A DNA stretch of 17,191 nucleotides from Actinomycetota bacterium (GTDB taxonomy: Bacteria; Actinomycetota; Rubrobacteria; Rubrobacterales; Rubrobacteraceae): positions 1-17,191 of the forward strand of contig JAIVIG010000370.1 in NCBI GenBank assembly GCA_020200675.1, written 5' to 3'. Of the stretch, positions 1 to 7,022 are shown one piece after another; position 1 is the stretch's first letter; the number at the start of each line of letters is the position of its first letter. The notes under the pieces are model-generated. The model did no database searches. It saw nothing but the letters and a program-made list of their open reading frames with translations, and had not been told where the DNA came from. The position numbers and the translations under genes were made by a program.

Positions 1-1
1 C

Positions 2-196
2 GAGCTCGATTCTCCGCTCGCGGCTATCCGGGCTTTCACCGAGATCCTAGCCACTGGAGAGCTTGACGCCGCCGAGCAGGTGCAAACCATCTCCGCTATC
101 CAGGCTGAGACCGACGCGCTGAGTGCGCTGGTTGCCGACGTAAAAGATGCCGCCACCGTCGAGCGCGATGACTTCGCCGTTCAATTACGCGCGAGA
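2..196 (+). pseudogene. Truncated sensor histidine kinase (HisKA fragment)
   Basis: An open plus-strand frame enters from the left window edge. It reads like the dimerisation/phosphoacceptor helices of a sensor histidine kinase: the H-box tail SPLAAIRAFTEIL at positions 11-49, then a second helix with LSALVADVKDAATVERDDF ending near 180. The phosphoacceptor His would lie just left of the window. After about position 196 the frame no longer looks like a kinase: it stays open to a stop at 367 but runs antisense through dapF. No HATPase_c motifs (N, G1, G2 boxes) follow, so the kinase appears cut off after the HisKA domain, 30 bp from the end of convergent dapF. The family call rests on the helix pattern only; the upstream part is not visible. 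Confidence 0.55.
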
Positions 197-225
197 GATC
201 GAAGAAGTACGCTGGCCCTCCCCCT

Positions 226-1008
226 CTATTGTCGGAGGATCTCCCCTTCGCAAACGTACTCGGCCGGCCCGGTCATGTACACCGGCTCCCTTTCGCCCTC
301 CCAGGAGACCTCCACGGTTCCGCCATCCATACGCACCGAGACTGGGCTCTCGGCGAGGCCCGTATAGATCGCCGCCACCGCCGTGGCGCACGAGCCGGAA
401 CCGCTCGCCAGCGTCTCGCCCGCTCCTCGCTCCCAGATCCTCATCCTCACCTCGTGCCTCCCGCGCGGGTTGGCGAACTCGACGTTTGTCCCTTCGGGGA
501 AGAGGGGGTCTTTCTCGACCAGCGGCCCGACCGCCTTCAGGTCCAGCGCCTCGACCTCTTTCTCGCTCCCTAGAAAGGTCACGGCGTGCGGGTTGCCCAT
601 GGAGACCCGCAGGAAGTCGAAGCCGTACAACCCTACTTCGGAGTCGAAGCCCGGCGCTCCCATATCGACCCGCGAGGAGCCGTCTTCGTAGAGCACAACT
701 TTCTTTACCCCGGCGCCGGTCTCGACGGTGAGGGAGTCGCCCTCGATGATCTCGAAATCACGGGCGTAGCGGGCGAGGCACCGGAGACCGTTGCCGCACA
801 TCTCCGAGGGCGAGCCGTCGGAGTTCAGGTAGACCATCTTCAGGTCGGCGACTTCGGAGGGGGTCGGCACGAGTAGCCCATCCGCCCCGACCCCGAAGTG
901 CCGGTCACAAACCCTCCGGGCGAGGCTGGGCAGGTCCGTAGCCTCGACCTCGCCGGGGTCAAGGATGATGAAGTCGTTGCCGACGCCGTGCATCTTGGTA
1001 AAGTGCAT
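226..1008 (-). CDS. dapF: Diaminopimelate epimerase DapF, with Ser at the second catalytic position
   Basis: Cytosolic enzyme that interconverts LL- and meso-diaminopimelate, the last step before lysine and peptidoglycan cross-linker use. The 260-residue product has the N-terminal signature KMHGVGNDF (5-13), the first catalytic-cysteine motif SEMCGNGLR with Cys71, the SMGNPHAV motif (136-143), PEGTNVEF (171-178) and WERGAGET (192-199). The second active-site motif, normally ACGTGAC, reads ASGSGSC, so Ser202 stands where the second acid/base Cys is expected. Cys207 lies five residues later. The protein is somewhat shorter than the usual 270-280 residues, mostly between residues 119 and 134. 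The ATG start has no Shine-Dalgarno but lies just below a good promoter, suggesting a near-leaderless mRNA. The other dap genes lie 2.9 kb away on the same strand. Confidence 0.93.
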   Translation of the reverse strand: MHFTKMHGVGNDFIILDPGEVEATDLPSLARRVCDRHFGVGADGLLVPTPSEVADLKMVYLNSDGSPSEMCGNGLRCLARYARDFEIIEGDSLTVETGAGVKKVVLYEDGSSRVDMGAPGFDSEVGLYGFDFLRVSMGNPHAVTFLGSEKEVEALDLKAVGPLVEKDPLFPEGTNVEFANPRGRHEVRMRIWERGAGETLASGSGSCATAVAAIYTGLAESPVSVRMDGGTVEVSWEGEREPVYMTGPAEYVCEGEILRQ

Positions 1009-1017
1009 GATTGAAGG

Positions 1018-1046
1018 ATTCTAGCCCCGGTGTCCGGGAAGGCCAA
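1018..1046 (-). promoter_or_regulatory. Predicted promoter of dapF
   Basis: On the minus strand, TTGGCC (1046-1041) and TAGAAT (1023-1018) are separated by exactly 17 nt, a good match to a housekeeping sigma-70 promoter. Only 9 nt separate the -10 box from the dapF ATG, so the transcript would start 2-4 nt before the initiation codon. This fits the absence of a ribosome binding site. Confidence 0.5.
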
Positions 1047-1098
1047 GCCGGGTACTGGTATAAACGAAGCAAAAAGTCGGCAGGAGGTGTCGTAGCTC

Positions 1099-1281
1099 TT
1101 GGATAACAGAGGGGAAGTTTGTCTCGAAGAGGAGGTTGAGAAGCGGCGGCGTTCGGGGATGTCCACCGAGGAGATCGCGCAAGACATGGGCGTGGACCCG
1201 GCCTGGGTGCAGAGCCTGGTCTCGATGACGGAGGGTGGTTTCTCCAACGCGCAACGCGAAACCGGGGAGGCCGAGGCGTAG
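1099..1281 (+). CDS. Small HTH-like hypothetical protein
   Basis: A 60-residue product read from a TTG codon. AGGAGG at 1082-1087 lies 11 nt upstream, a long but usable spacing. The N-terminal half is highly charged (EEEVEKRRRSG). The middle, STEEIAQDMGVDPAWVQSLV (22-41), has the helix-turn-helix pattern of a small DNA-binding or sigma region 4-like motif, and the tail is short and acidic. It is divergent from dapF across about 90 bp and convergent with the S9 peptidase gene. DNA binding is inferred from pattern alone; no specific family is recognised. Confidence 0.6.
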   Translation: MDNRGEVCLEEEVEKRRRSGMSTEEIAQDMGVDPAWVQSLVSMTEGGFSNAQRETGEAEA

Positions 1282-1368
1282 CGAGATCCCCGATCCTGGC
1301 GGGCAGAAACGAATACTCGAGGACTCCTTCGTTCGAGCCCGTAGAAGATTCCTATCAGGGTATTCGAG

Positions 1369-3150
1369 CTAATCCTCCGCGCGGCCGCCTAGATGCTTCG
1401 CGAGAAAGCGTTCGGCGGCCGCGTAGAACTTGAGGCGGTTTTCGGGACGGGCGAAGCCGTGGCCTTCATCCTCGAAGAGCAGGTACTCGTAGTCTATGCT
1501 CTTCTCCTTCATGGCGGCTACGATCTGCTCGGACTCGGCCTGCTTCACGCGCGGGTCGTTCGCCCCTTGAGCGATGAGGATGGGTACCTGGATCCTGTCG
1601 ACGAAGAACAGCGGCGACCGCGACTCGAGGAACTCCCTCTCGGTCTCCGGGTTGCCGACCCGCTCATAAAAAGTCGCCAGAAACGTCGACCAGTACGGCG
1701 GGATGCTCTCTATGAGCGTGACGAGGTTGCTCGGCCCCACGACCCGCTCCGGATCGGCGATGCCCTCCCCGATTGCCCAGTTCACCGCGTCTACCAGGTC
1801 GTCGTGCATCGCCGCGCCCCACTCTTTGTTCCCGGCGTTCAGGAACCTTTTGCCGTAACCCGTCGAGCCGCGGTAGTTGACCTGCAGGCAGGCGTACCCC
1901 CGGTTCGCCAGCCACTGCGCCTCCGGGTTGTACCCCCACCCGTCTCGCGCCCACGGCCCGCCGTGCACGTCCAAGACCATCGGCAGCTCAGCGGAGAAAT
2001 TACTGCCTGGGGGCCGCGTCAGATAGCCCTCGATCTCGAGGCCGTCACGCGCGGTGAAGGAGACGGGCTCCATCCGGGCGAGCGCGTAGCCGGAGAGCTC
2101 GGACCGGGCGTCGAAGAGGTAGGCTTCCTCGCGCTCCGTCCGGTCGTAGGAGTAGTAGTAGGAGCCGCGATCGTCCGCGGTGAAGGCGACGAGCCAGTTC
2201 TCGTCGGCCCGGTCGCGGCTCGTGACGGCGAAGTCGCCCCGGTCGAGCCTCTCCATGGCCTCGAAGTCGGCCCGGATGCTCTCGTCGAGCACGGTCCACT
2301 CGGTGCGGCCTCTCTCGATGGCCACGGCCTGGACCTCGTAGGTGTCGGGATGCATGAGCACGTCGCCCACGTCGTAGCGCTCGTCCCTGGCGAGCACCTC
2401 CAGAGCCTCGCTTTCGAGGTCGAGCGCGACGAGGCGGGCGGCGTTGGCGCCGCGCGAGTCCAGTAGGTACATCCTCTCGCCGTCCCCCGAGAAGCTCACC
2501 GGCCCGCTGTTTAAAGCGTCTTCGGGACCCCAGCTCACGAGCGTGCGCCAGTCGGCCTCTTCCGTCTCGCGAAACAGGAGGTCGAAGCCGCCCTCGGGGG
2601 TAGCGGCCGCGGCGCCGCGCACCCGGAAGTCCCTGTCGGCGACCCAGCTCGCGACGTTGCCGGGGTTCTTGGCGACGAGCTCCAGATCGCCGCTCGAAAT
2701 GGAGAGGCGGTAGACGTCATGGACCTGCGGGTTCTCCTTGTTCAGGCCGACGAGGAGCGTATCCGGAAAGCGTTTGTTCTTCGCCAAAAGCTGCGCCTGC
2801 ACGCCCTCGAAGGGTGTAAGATCTCGGGTCTCCTGCGTCCGCGGGTCGGTGGCGTGGATGCGCCAGTCCTCGTTGCCGCCGACGTCCTGGAGATAGACGA
2901 TGTGCTCGTTGTCCTCCGCCCAGAAGTAGATGCGAATCCCGCGCAGTCGGTCCCGGGTCACCGGCCGGTAATCCTCACCTCCTACGGTAGAGCTGACCGG
3001 CCCAACCCAGACGTTCAGGACCCCGTCCACGGGGGCGAGGTAGGCGAGGCGTTCGCCGTCCGGGGAGAGACGGGGTTGGGCCTTCTCGGGGTTGCCGAAG
3101 AGGACTTCGCGTGGAATCAGAGTTGGCGAGTACGTTCCGGGTTCGGTCAT
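1369..3150 (-). CDS. S9 family prolyl oligopeptidase-like protein lacking the catalytic serine segment
   Basis: A 593-residue protein with an N-terminal beta-propeller-like region (repeated SPDGERLAYLAPVDG-type blades, about 1-360) and a C-terminal alpha/beta hydrolase domain. The hydrolase part has the oxyanion-side motif DVHGGPWARDGW, NYRGSTGYGK, the catalytic-Asp motif GANDPRV (Asp532) and the catalytic-His motif EDEGHGF (His564). The nucleophile motif GxSxGG, expected right after DPERV, is absent: the sequence goes straight from DPERV (Val470) to VGPSNLV. In this family a stretch of about 30 residues with YGGSYGGYATL normally lies there. The reading frame is intact, so this is an in-frame loss. 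As read, it cannot be an active serine peptidase. The start has AGAGGAAGAG immediately upstream. The propeller and Asp/His motifs make the family call secure. Confidence 0.88.
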   Translation of the reverse strand: MTEPGTYSPTLIPREVLFGNPEKAQPRLSPDGERLAYLAPVDGVLNVWVGPVSSTVGGEDYRPVTRDRLRGIRIYFWAEDNEHIVYLQDVGGNEDWRIHATDPRTQETRDLTPFEGVQAQLLAKNKRFPDTLLVGLNKENPQVHDVYRLSISSGDLELVAKNPGNVASWVADRDFRVRGAAAATPEGGFDLLFRETEEADWRTLVSWGPEDALNSGPVSFSGDGERMYLLDSRGANAARLVALDLESEALEVLARDERYDVGDVLMHPDTYEVQAVAIERGRTEWTVLDESIRADFEAMERLDRGDFAVTSRDRADENWLVAFTADDRGSYYYSYDRTEREEAYLFDARSELSGYALARMEPVSFTARDGLEIEGYLTRPPGSNFSAELPMVLDVHGGPWARDGWGYNPEAQWLANRGYACLQVNYRGSTGYGKRFLNAGNKEWGAAMHDDLVDAVNWAIGEGIADPERVVGPSNLVTLIESIPPYWSTFLATFYERVGNPETEREFLESRSPLFFVDRIQVPILIAQGANDPRVKQAESEQIVAAMKEKSIDYEYLLFEDEGHGFARPENRLKFYAAAERFLAKHLGGRAED

Positions 3151-3180
3151 CTCTTCCTCTTTCTCGTAGCGTTGCCGCAG

Positions 3181-3422
3181 AGTTTAACGCTCGATCGGCG
3201 CTCTTCCGGCCGTCGCGCCAGGATGCCAGGAGCTTCCGAGCGGCTTCAAGGTGCATCTTGCTCTCTACCGCGGGAGAGCTGGCGCATCCGCTCCTCGCAG
3301 CACTCGGCTTCCATCGCGAAGATTAGCGGATCGCGCCACAGTTCCCGATCGAGGGGAGGCTTATCTTCGCGCCGCGTCACGAACCAGGCTGCTTTGGGGC
3401 GCCGGACACCACCGAACAGCAC
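3181..3422 (-). pseudogene. Possible small frameshifted gene upstream of the S9 peptidase
   Basis: A protein-like minus-strand frame opens at a GTG (3422-3420) and reads 58 residues to a TGA at 3248-3246, including LWRDPLIFAMEAECCEERMR. From about 3258 the +1 frame continues in similar charged, helical style (EAARKLLASWRDGRK) toward the S9 start. Removing one extra G near the junction would join the two parts. No ribosome binding site is seen and no family is recognised. It may be chance, but both pieces look more protein-like than a random shadow. Confidence 0.28.
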
Positions 3423-3571
3423 GTACTACGCGTGTGTAAGGAGGTCGCTACTCGGCAAAACTAACCCGAGTTCGCCACGGTTGCTTTTTGTTGCCGGTCG
3501 CGAGTAGGGCCGTAGCTCTCGGCGGGTGGTCCGGGTCTTCTTCAACTCTTCCAGATGGGACTTGCGAGACA

Positions 3572-3889
3572 CTAAATCACCTCCACCTCGTCCACGACGA
3601 CGGTAGCGGTTTTCTCCGCGTCGGTGAAGTTCTGCAGGTCGGCGATGGCGGCCTCACCCTCCGGGGAGGATAGAGCCTCTTGCATGGCTTCCACGCTGTC
3701 GAAGTACACTTCGGCGATGCCGGCGACGGGCGGCTCGCCCTCCTCGGTTGTCAGCGCGTGGTTCTGAACGTACTTCTTCAACCCGGGCATCTTTGCCACT
3801 ATCTGCGCGTGCGTGTTCTTCCAGTATTCCCGAAACTGGTCCCCGTCCATGTCCGGCCGCCGGTACAGCGTAAACATTGCCTTGGTCAT
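3572..3889 (-). CDS. EthD family protein
   Basis: A 105-residue protein of the EthD/dimeric alpha-beta barrel type. Hallmarks are KAMFTLYRRPDMDGDQFREY at the N-terminus, the HAQIVAKMPGLKKYVQNHAL segment (28-47) and an acidic C-terminus. Such proteins are small cytosolic dimers, sometimes linked to oxidative degradation, and their biochemical role is usually unknown. A GAGGAA element precedes the ATG. The gene starts 57 bp after the end of dapB on the same strand and could be read through from the dap operon. Nothing in the sequence ties it functionally to lysine synthesis. Confidence 0.85.
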   Translation of the reverse strand: MTKAMFTLYRRPDMDGDQFREYWKNTHAQIVAKMPGLKKYVQNHALTTEEGEPPVAGIAEVYFDSVEAMQEALSSPEGEAAIADLQNFTDAEKTATVVVDEVEVI

Positions 3890-3946
3890 GCCGTTCCTCT
3901 TCGCTTCCCCCTTGGACGAGATTATGACTCAAGGGCGCACTACGCG

Positions 3947-4732
3947 CTAACGGGAGTCGCCGGCCTCCAAAACGTCTTGCATCGTGTACCAACCCGCCCC
4001 GGCGGAGGACGCGAACTTTGCGGCCCTCATCGCGCCGTCGGCGAAGGTGCGGCGAGAGAGCGCACGGTGTACTACTTCGACCTCTTCGCCCTCGGAGTAG
4101 AAGATCAGGCGATGTTCCCCAACGACCGCCCCGCCGCGCAGGGCGTGTATACCGATCTCACCCTCCGTACGCGGCGCGACGCCTTCCCGACCGTACACGG
4201 CGACCTTTTCTAAATCTTGCCCTCGCCCCTCGGCCGCGGCCCACGCGAGGAGAAGCGCGGTCCCCGAAGGGGCGTCCTTTTTGTTCCTGTGGTGCGCCTC
4301 GACGAGCTCGACGTCGTAACCGGAGAGCTTCGCCGAGATCTCCCGGACCACTTCGCGCAGCAGGTTTACTCCGACGCTCATGTTCGGAGCGAGCACGATG
4401 GGCACGTTCTCTGCGGCTTCTTCGATCTTCACGCGCTGCTCCTCGTCCAGTCCCGTGGTTCCGATGACGACCGGCTTGCGGTAGGAGAGGTGATCTACCG
4501 TGGCCTCGGGGATGGTGAACTCGATGAGGACCTCGGCTTCTTGGGGCGGGTCTTCGGTCAGGGCGACGCCGATCTTGCCCGCACCGCAGAGCTCGCCGAG
4601 ATCGGCGCCGAGCTCGGGGGCTCCTGGACCCTCGGTGCCGCCGACGAGTTCGATGCCGTCTGTTTCGAGGGCGGCCTGGCAGAGCTCGCGGCCCATGCGT
4701 CCCGCCGCGCCGATTATGGCTACGCGGGTCAC
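3947..4732 (-). CDS. dapB: 4-hydroxy-tetrahydrodipicolinate reductase DapB
   Basis: NAD(P)H-dependent cytosolic reductase that acts after DapA in the diaminopimelate pathway. The 261-residue product opens with the Rossmann motif VAIIGAAGRMGRE (4-16). It carries the VIGTTG motif and the DapB signature VEAHHRNKKDAPSGTA with the catalytic His pair, Lys and SGT. It ends with ALSRRTFADGAMRAA and a C-terminal YTMQDVL. The GTG start overlaps the dapA stop by 4 nt (GTGA), implying translational coupling; no better start exists. Between DHL and PVVIGTTG it is about four residues shorter than the E. coli and mycobacterial proteins as I recall them, a possible small in-frame deletion. All catalytic motifs are present. 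Confidence 0.95.
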   Translation of the reverse strand: MTRVAIIGAAGRMGRELCQAALETDGIELVGGTEGPGAPELGADLGELCGAGKIGVALTEDPPQEAEVLIEFTIPEATVDHLSYRKPVVIGTTGLDEEQRVKIEEAAENVPIVLAPNMSVGVNLLREVVREISAKLSGYDVELVEAHHRNKKDAPSGTALLLAWAAAEGRGQDLEKVAVYGREGVAPRTEGEIGIHALRGGAVVGEHRLIFYSEGEEVEVVHRALSRRTFADGAMRAAKFASSAGAGWYTMQDVLEAGDSR

Positions 4733-5625
4733 AACACCTCTTCGGGGGTGGGCAGGAGGGTCGCGCTCCCCTCCATGACGGTCTCTAGGTTGCGGAGGTT
4801 CTCGCCGGACATCGGGACGAGGGGGAGGCGCAACTCGTCGGAGCAGAGCCCGAGGAGGGAGGCGGCGGCCTTGATGGGTATGGGGTTGGTCTCGACGGAG
4901 AGCGCCCTGATAAGCGGGAGGAGCCTGTAGTGGAGTTCGCGGCCCCGCGCGAGGTCGCCGGAGTTCATGGCGGCCACCATGTCCGAGACCGCACCGGGGG
5001 CGATGTTCGAGACGACGGAGATCACGCCGGTCCCTCCCAGGGCCAGCAGGGGGAGCGTCATCGGGTCGTCGCCGGAGAGTACGTCGAACTCCTCGCCACA
5101 CAGGCGCCTTATGTCGCTCACCATGTTCATCGAGAGCGTGGACTCCTTGACTCCGACTATGTTCGGTATCTCGGAGAGTTGTGCGATAGTATCCGGAGCT
5201 ATGGTCACGTTCGTCCGGCCCGGGATGTTGTAGAGGACGAGGGGGAGCGAGGTGTTCTCGGCGATGGCGGCGAAGTGCCTGAACAGGCCCTCCTGGGTCG
5301 GCTTGTTGTAGTACGGGGCGACCTGTAGCGAGCCGTCGGCCCCGACCTCTTCGGCCATCTTCGTGTACTTGATCGCGCTCGCGGTGTTGTTCGAGCCCGT
5401 GCCCGCCACGACCGGGACCCGGCCGCCCGTCACGCGCACGACGGTCTCGATGACGAGACGATCCTCCTCCTCGCTCAAGGTCGGGGACTCTCCGGTCGTG
5501 CCGCAGGGAACGAGGCCGTCGATGCCCCCTTCTATCTGGAACTCGACGAGGCTCTCCAGGGCCTCGACGTCTACCTCGCCGTTCTTGAACGGGGTAACCA
5601 GGGCCGTGAACGCGCCGCTAAACAT
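4729..5625 (-). CDS. dapA: 4-hydroxy-tetrahydrodipicolinate synthase DapA
   Basis: Schiff-base aldolase that condenses pyruvate with aspartate semialdehyde, the branch-point step into diaminopimelate/lysine synthesis. The 298-residue TIM-barrel has all expected residues: TALVTPF near the start, CGTTGESPTL with the Thr pair (43-44), PYYNKPTQEG, Tyr132 in LYNIPGRTN with Arg137, and Schiff-base Lys160 in IVGVKES. The length is normal and nothing is missing. The ATG at 5625 lies inside the last codons of lysC (8-nt overlap), with GAGGAGAG just upstream serving as ribosome binding site. The gene is therefore translationally coupled to lysC above and, through a 4-nt overlap, to dapB below. Confidence 0.97.
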   Translation of the reverse strand: MFSGAFTALVTPFKNGEVDVEALESLVEFQIEGGIDGLVPCGTTGESPTLSEEEDRLVIETVVRVTGGRVPVVAGTGSNNTASAIKYTKMAEEVGADGSLQVAPYYNKPTQEGLFRHFAAIAENTSLPLVLYNIPGRTNVTIAPDTIAQLSEIPNIVGVKESTLSMNMVSDIRRLCGEEFDVLSGDDPMTLPLLALGGTGVISVVSNIAPGAVSDMVAAMNSGDLARGRELHYRLLPLIRALSVETNPIPIKAAASLLGLCSDELRLPLVPMSGENLRNLETVMEGSATLLPTPEEVL

Positions 5626-6544
5626 CTCTCTCCTCCAGTTCGAATTCCTCGTGGAGGCGCCTGACCGCCTCCTCCACCTGTGCAGCAGGTATAACACATG
5701 TTACCTGGATCTCCGAGGTCGAGACCATCCTGATGGGGATGCCCGCCTTCCCCAGAGTGTCGAACATCTTCGCCGCGTAGCCGGGGCGGTTGAGCATCCC
5801 CGTCCCCACCACGCTTACCTTGCCCAGGTTCTCTTCTCCCTCGACCCGGCCGCCTATAGGTTCGGCGATCTCACCTGCCAGGCGGTACGCCTCGGCGAAA
5901 CCGGCGCGGCTTACCGTGAAGGCTACGTCGGATGCTCCCTCCTTCGGGGCGCTCTCGACGATGACGTCCACCGAGACGCCCGCCTCGGCCAGGGGGGCGA
6001 AGATGCGGCTCATCGTGCCGGGGCCGGTGCGGATACCGGTCAGGGCTACGCGCGAAACGTCGAGGTCGTGGACGATGCCGGCTACGGTCTCGCGGGTCTC
6101 CAAACGCTCCAAGTCTCTAACCTCCTTTATAGCGGTGCCCGGGTTCTCGTTGAAAGAGCAGCGGACGTGGATCTCCACACCGTACAACGCCCCGAGCTCG
6201 ACCGCCCGCGGGTGCATCACCTTCGCTCCTCGCCACGCCATCTCGGCCATCTCCGACGGCGATATCTCCCTTATCCGCCGCGCCTCGGGGACTATCCTGG
6301 GATCGGCCGTGTAGATTCCCTCGACGTCCGTGTAGATCTCGCAGCGGTCCGCCCTCAAGGCCGCCGCGAGCGCGACGGCGGTCGTGTCCGAGCCGCCGCG
6401 CCCGAGCGTCATGACGTCCCCGAGGGCGTTCATGCCCTGAAAACCGGCGACGATGACTACCTGCCCCTCGGCGAGGAGGCTCCGCATCCTCTCGGGGTTT
6501 ATCCCGGAGATCACGCCGGACCCGTAGCGGCCGGTGATCTTCAT
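5618..6544 (-). CDS. lysC: Aspartate kinase, main part (catalytic C-half and two ACT domains)
   Basis: A 308-residue frame covering the rest of an aspartokinase, which phosphorylates aspartate as the first step to lysine, methionine and threonine. It includes VVIVAGFQGMN, the phosphate/aspartate-binding GRGGSDTTAVALAAAL, EIYTDVEGIYTADPR and KVMHPRAVELGALY. Two C-terminal ACT domains, which usually bind lysine/threonine for feedback control, start near VAGIVHDLDVSRV and KVSVVGTGMLNRPG. The N-terminus lies in a separate upstream frame that overlaps by ATGA. Compared with complete enzymes, roughly 65-70 residues between the N-terminal GGSS helix and ISGINPERM are absent, including the SAMG and downstream catalytic-site regions. 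As read, this cannot make a complete kinase domain. It heads the lysC-dapA-dapB series. Confidence 0.85.
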   Translation of the reverse strand: MKITGRYGSGVISGINPERMRSLLAEGQVVIVAGFQGMNALGDVMTLGRGGSDTTAVALAAALRADRCEIYTDVEGIYTADPRIVPEARRIREISPSEMAEMAWRGAKVMHPRAVELGALYGVEIHVRCSFNENPGTAIKEVRDLERLETRETVAGIVHDLDVSRVALTGIRTGPGTMSRIFAPLAEAGVSVDVIVESAPKEGASDVAFTVSRAGFAEAYRLAGEIAEPIGGRVEGEENLGKVSVVGTGMLNRPGYAAKMFDTLGKAGIPIRMVSTSEIQVTCVIPAAQVEEAVRRLHEEFELEERDV

Positions 6545-6657
6545 CCCCGCCTGCGGCCCTCTTCCTCGCGGGCCTTCTTCACCCTCTCGGCCACGGCCTT
6601 TATGTACTCCGCCGTGGCCACCGAACTGCCGCCGTATTTCTGGACGACGATACCCAA
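6541..6657 (-). CDS. lysC: Aspartate kinase, detached N-terminal piece
   Basis: From a TTG at 6657-6655 a 38-residue frame reads GIVVQKYGGSSVATAEYI and then KAVAERVKKAREEE, the unmistakable first strand, KxGGSS nucleotide/aspartate-binding loop and first helix of an aspartokinase. It ends at TGA 6543-6541, which overlaps the ATG of the main lysC frame as ATGA. A purine-rich GGGAG lies about 10 nt before the TTG. The missing middle of the kinase domain and the frame change point to one out-of-frame deletion at this junction. Translational coupling of two fragments is possible, but with the middle missing an active enzyme seems unlikely. Confidence 0.75.
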   Translation of the reverse strand: MGIVVQKYGGSSVATAEYIKAVAERVKKAREEEGRRRG

Positions 6658-6710
6658 ATTCTCTACGCTCCCGTCTGCTCTCTTCGTGTAGCCTATCGTA
6701 AATGAAAGCT

Positions 6711-6888
6711 ATCAGCCATCAGCTGTCAGCGATCAGTTTTCGGGGACGATCCTTGCAAAGGCCGCGCGAACACGAGACGGTCGCCCCTGCCTTTCCCGGA
6801 TGCGGCTGGCGGAGCCGTTCGGCGTTCGACGACGGGGAACACCGTTGGCAAGAGCGGTAGCTGAGGGCTGATGGCTAACTGCTGACGG
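6711..6888. repeat. Inverted pair of heptamer tandem repeats (MITE-like)
   Basis: At 6711-6736 the sequence repeats with an exact 7-nt period: ATCAGCC, ATCAGCT, GTCAGCG, ATCAG. At 6861-6888 four heptamers run on the opposite strand: CTGAGGG, CTGATGG, CTAACTG, CTGACGG. The two blocks face each other across 124 bp of non-coding GC-rich DNA, just upstream of lysC. Similar TCAGC-type heptamer arrays are found between genes in several bacteria. An origin as a small palindromic mobile element is inference. Confidence 0.6.
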
Positions 6889-6889
6889 C

Positions 6890-6908
6890 GCCCCGTCGAA
6901 GACGGGGC
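6890..6908. terminator. GC-rich hairpin, possible terminator
   Basis: GCCCCGTC (6890-6897) and GACGGGGC (6901-6908) form a perfect 8-bp stem around a GAA loop. There is no clear U-tract on either strand. It abuts the heptamer repeat and may instead be the outer end of that element, or insulate lysC from the next gene. Confidence 0.4.
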
Positions 6909-6947
6909 CTACACATTTAGGGCCATTTCTGGCTCGCTGTAATCTGC

Positions 6948-6979
6948 TTGGCTTTCCTCCCTGGGCCTCCCGGTATAAT
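6948..6979 (+). promoter_or_regulatory. Predicted promoter of the DUF1360 gene
   Basis: A perfect TATAAT lies at 6974-6979, 43 nt before the start codon. The only -35-like hexamer, TTGGCT at 6948-6953, sits at a 20-nt spacing, longer than ideal, so the -10 assignment is firmer than the -35. Confidence 0.45.
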
Positions 6980-7022
6980 CGACGGGCAAACAGCGGATCG
7001 TAACGACGAGGGGAGCCAGGAC

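Noticed and set aside
1393..2466. 357-codon plus-strand ORF
   Set aside because: It is the antisense of the S9 peptidase gene; composition is Val/Leu/Arg/Gly-rich shadow sequence with no motif.
5363..6691. 442-codon plus-strand ORF
   Set aside because: Runs antisense over dapA and lysC, both certain from motifs; typical of GC-rich shadow frames.
6711..6888. Heptamer arrays considered as a CRISPR
   Set aside because: The period is 7 nt with no spacers and the two blocks are in opposite orientation.
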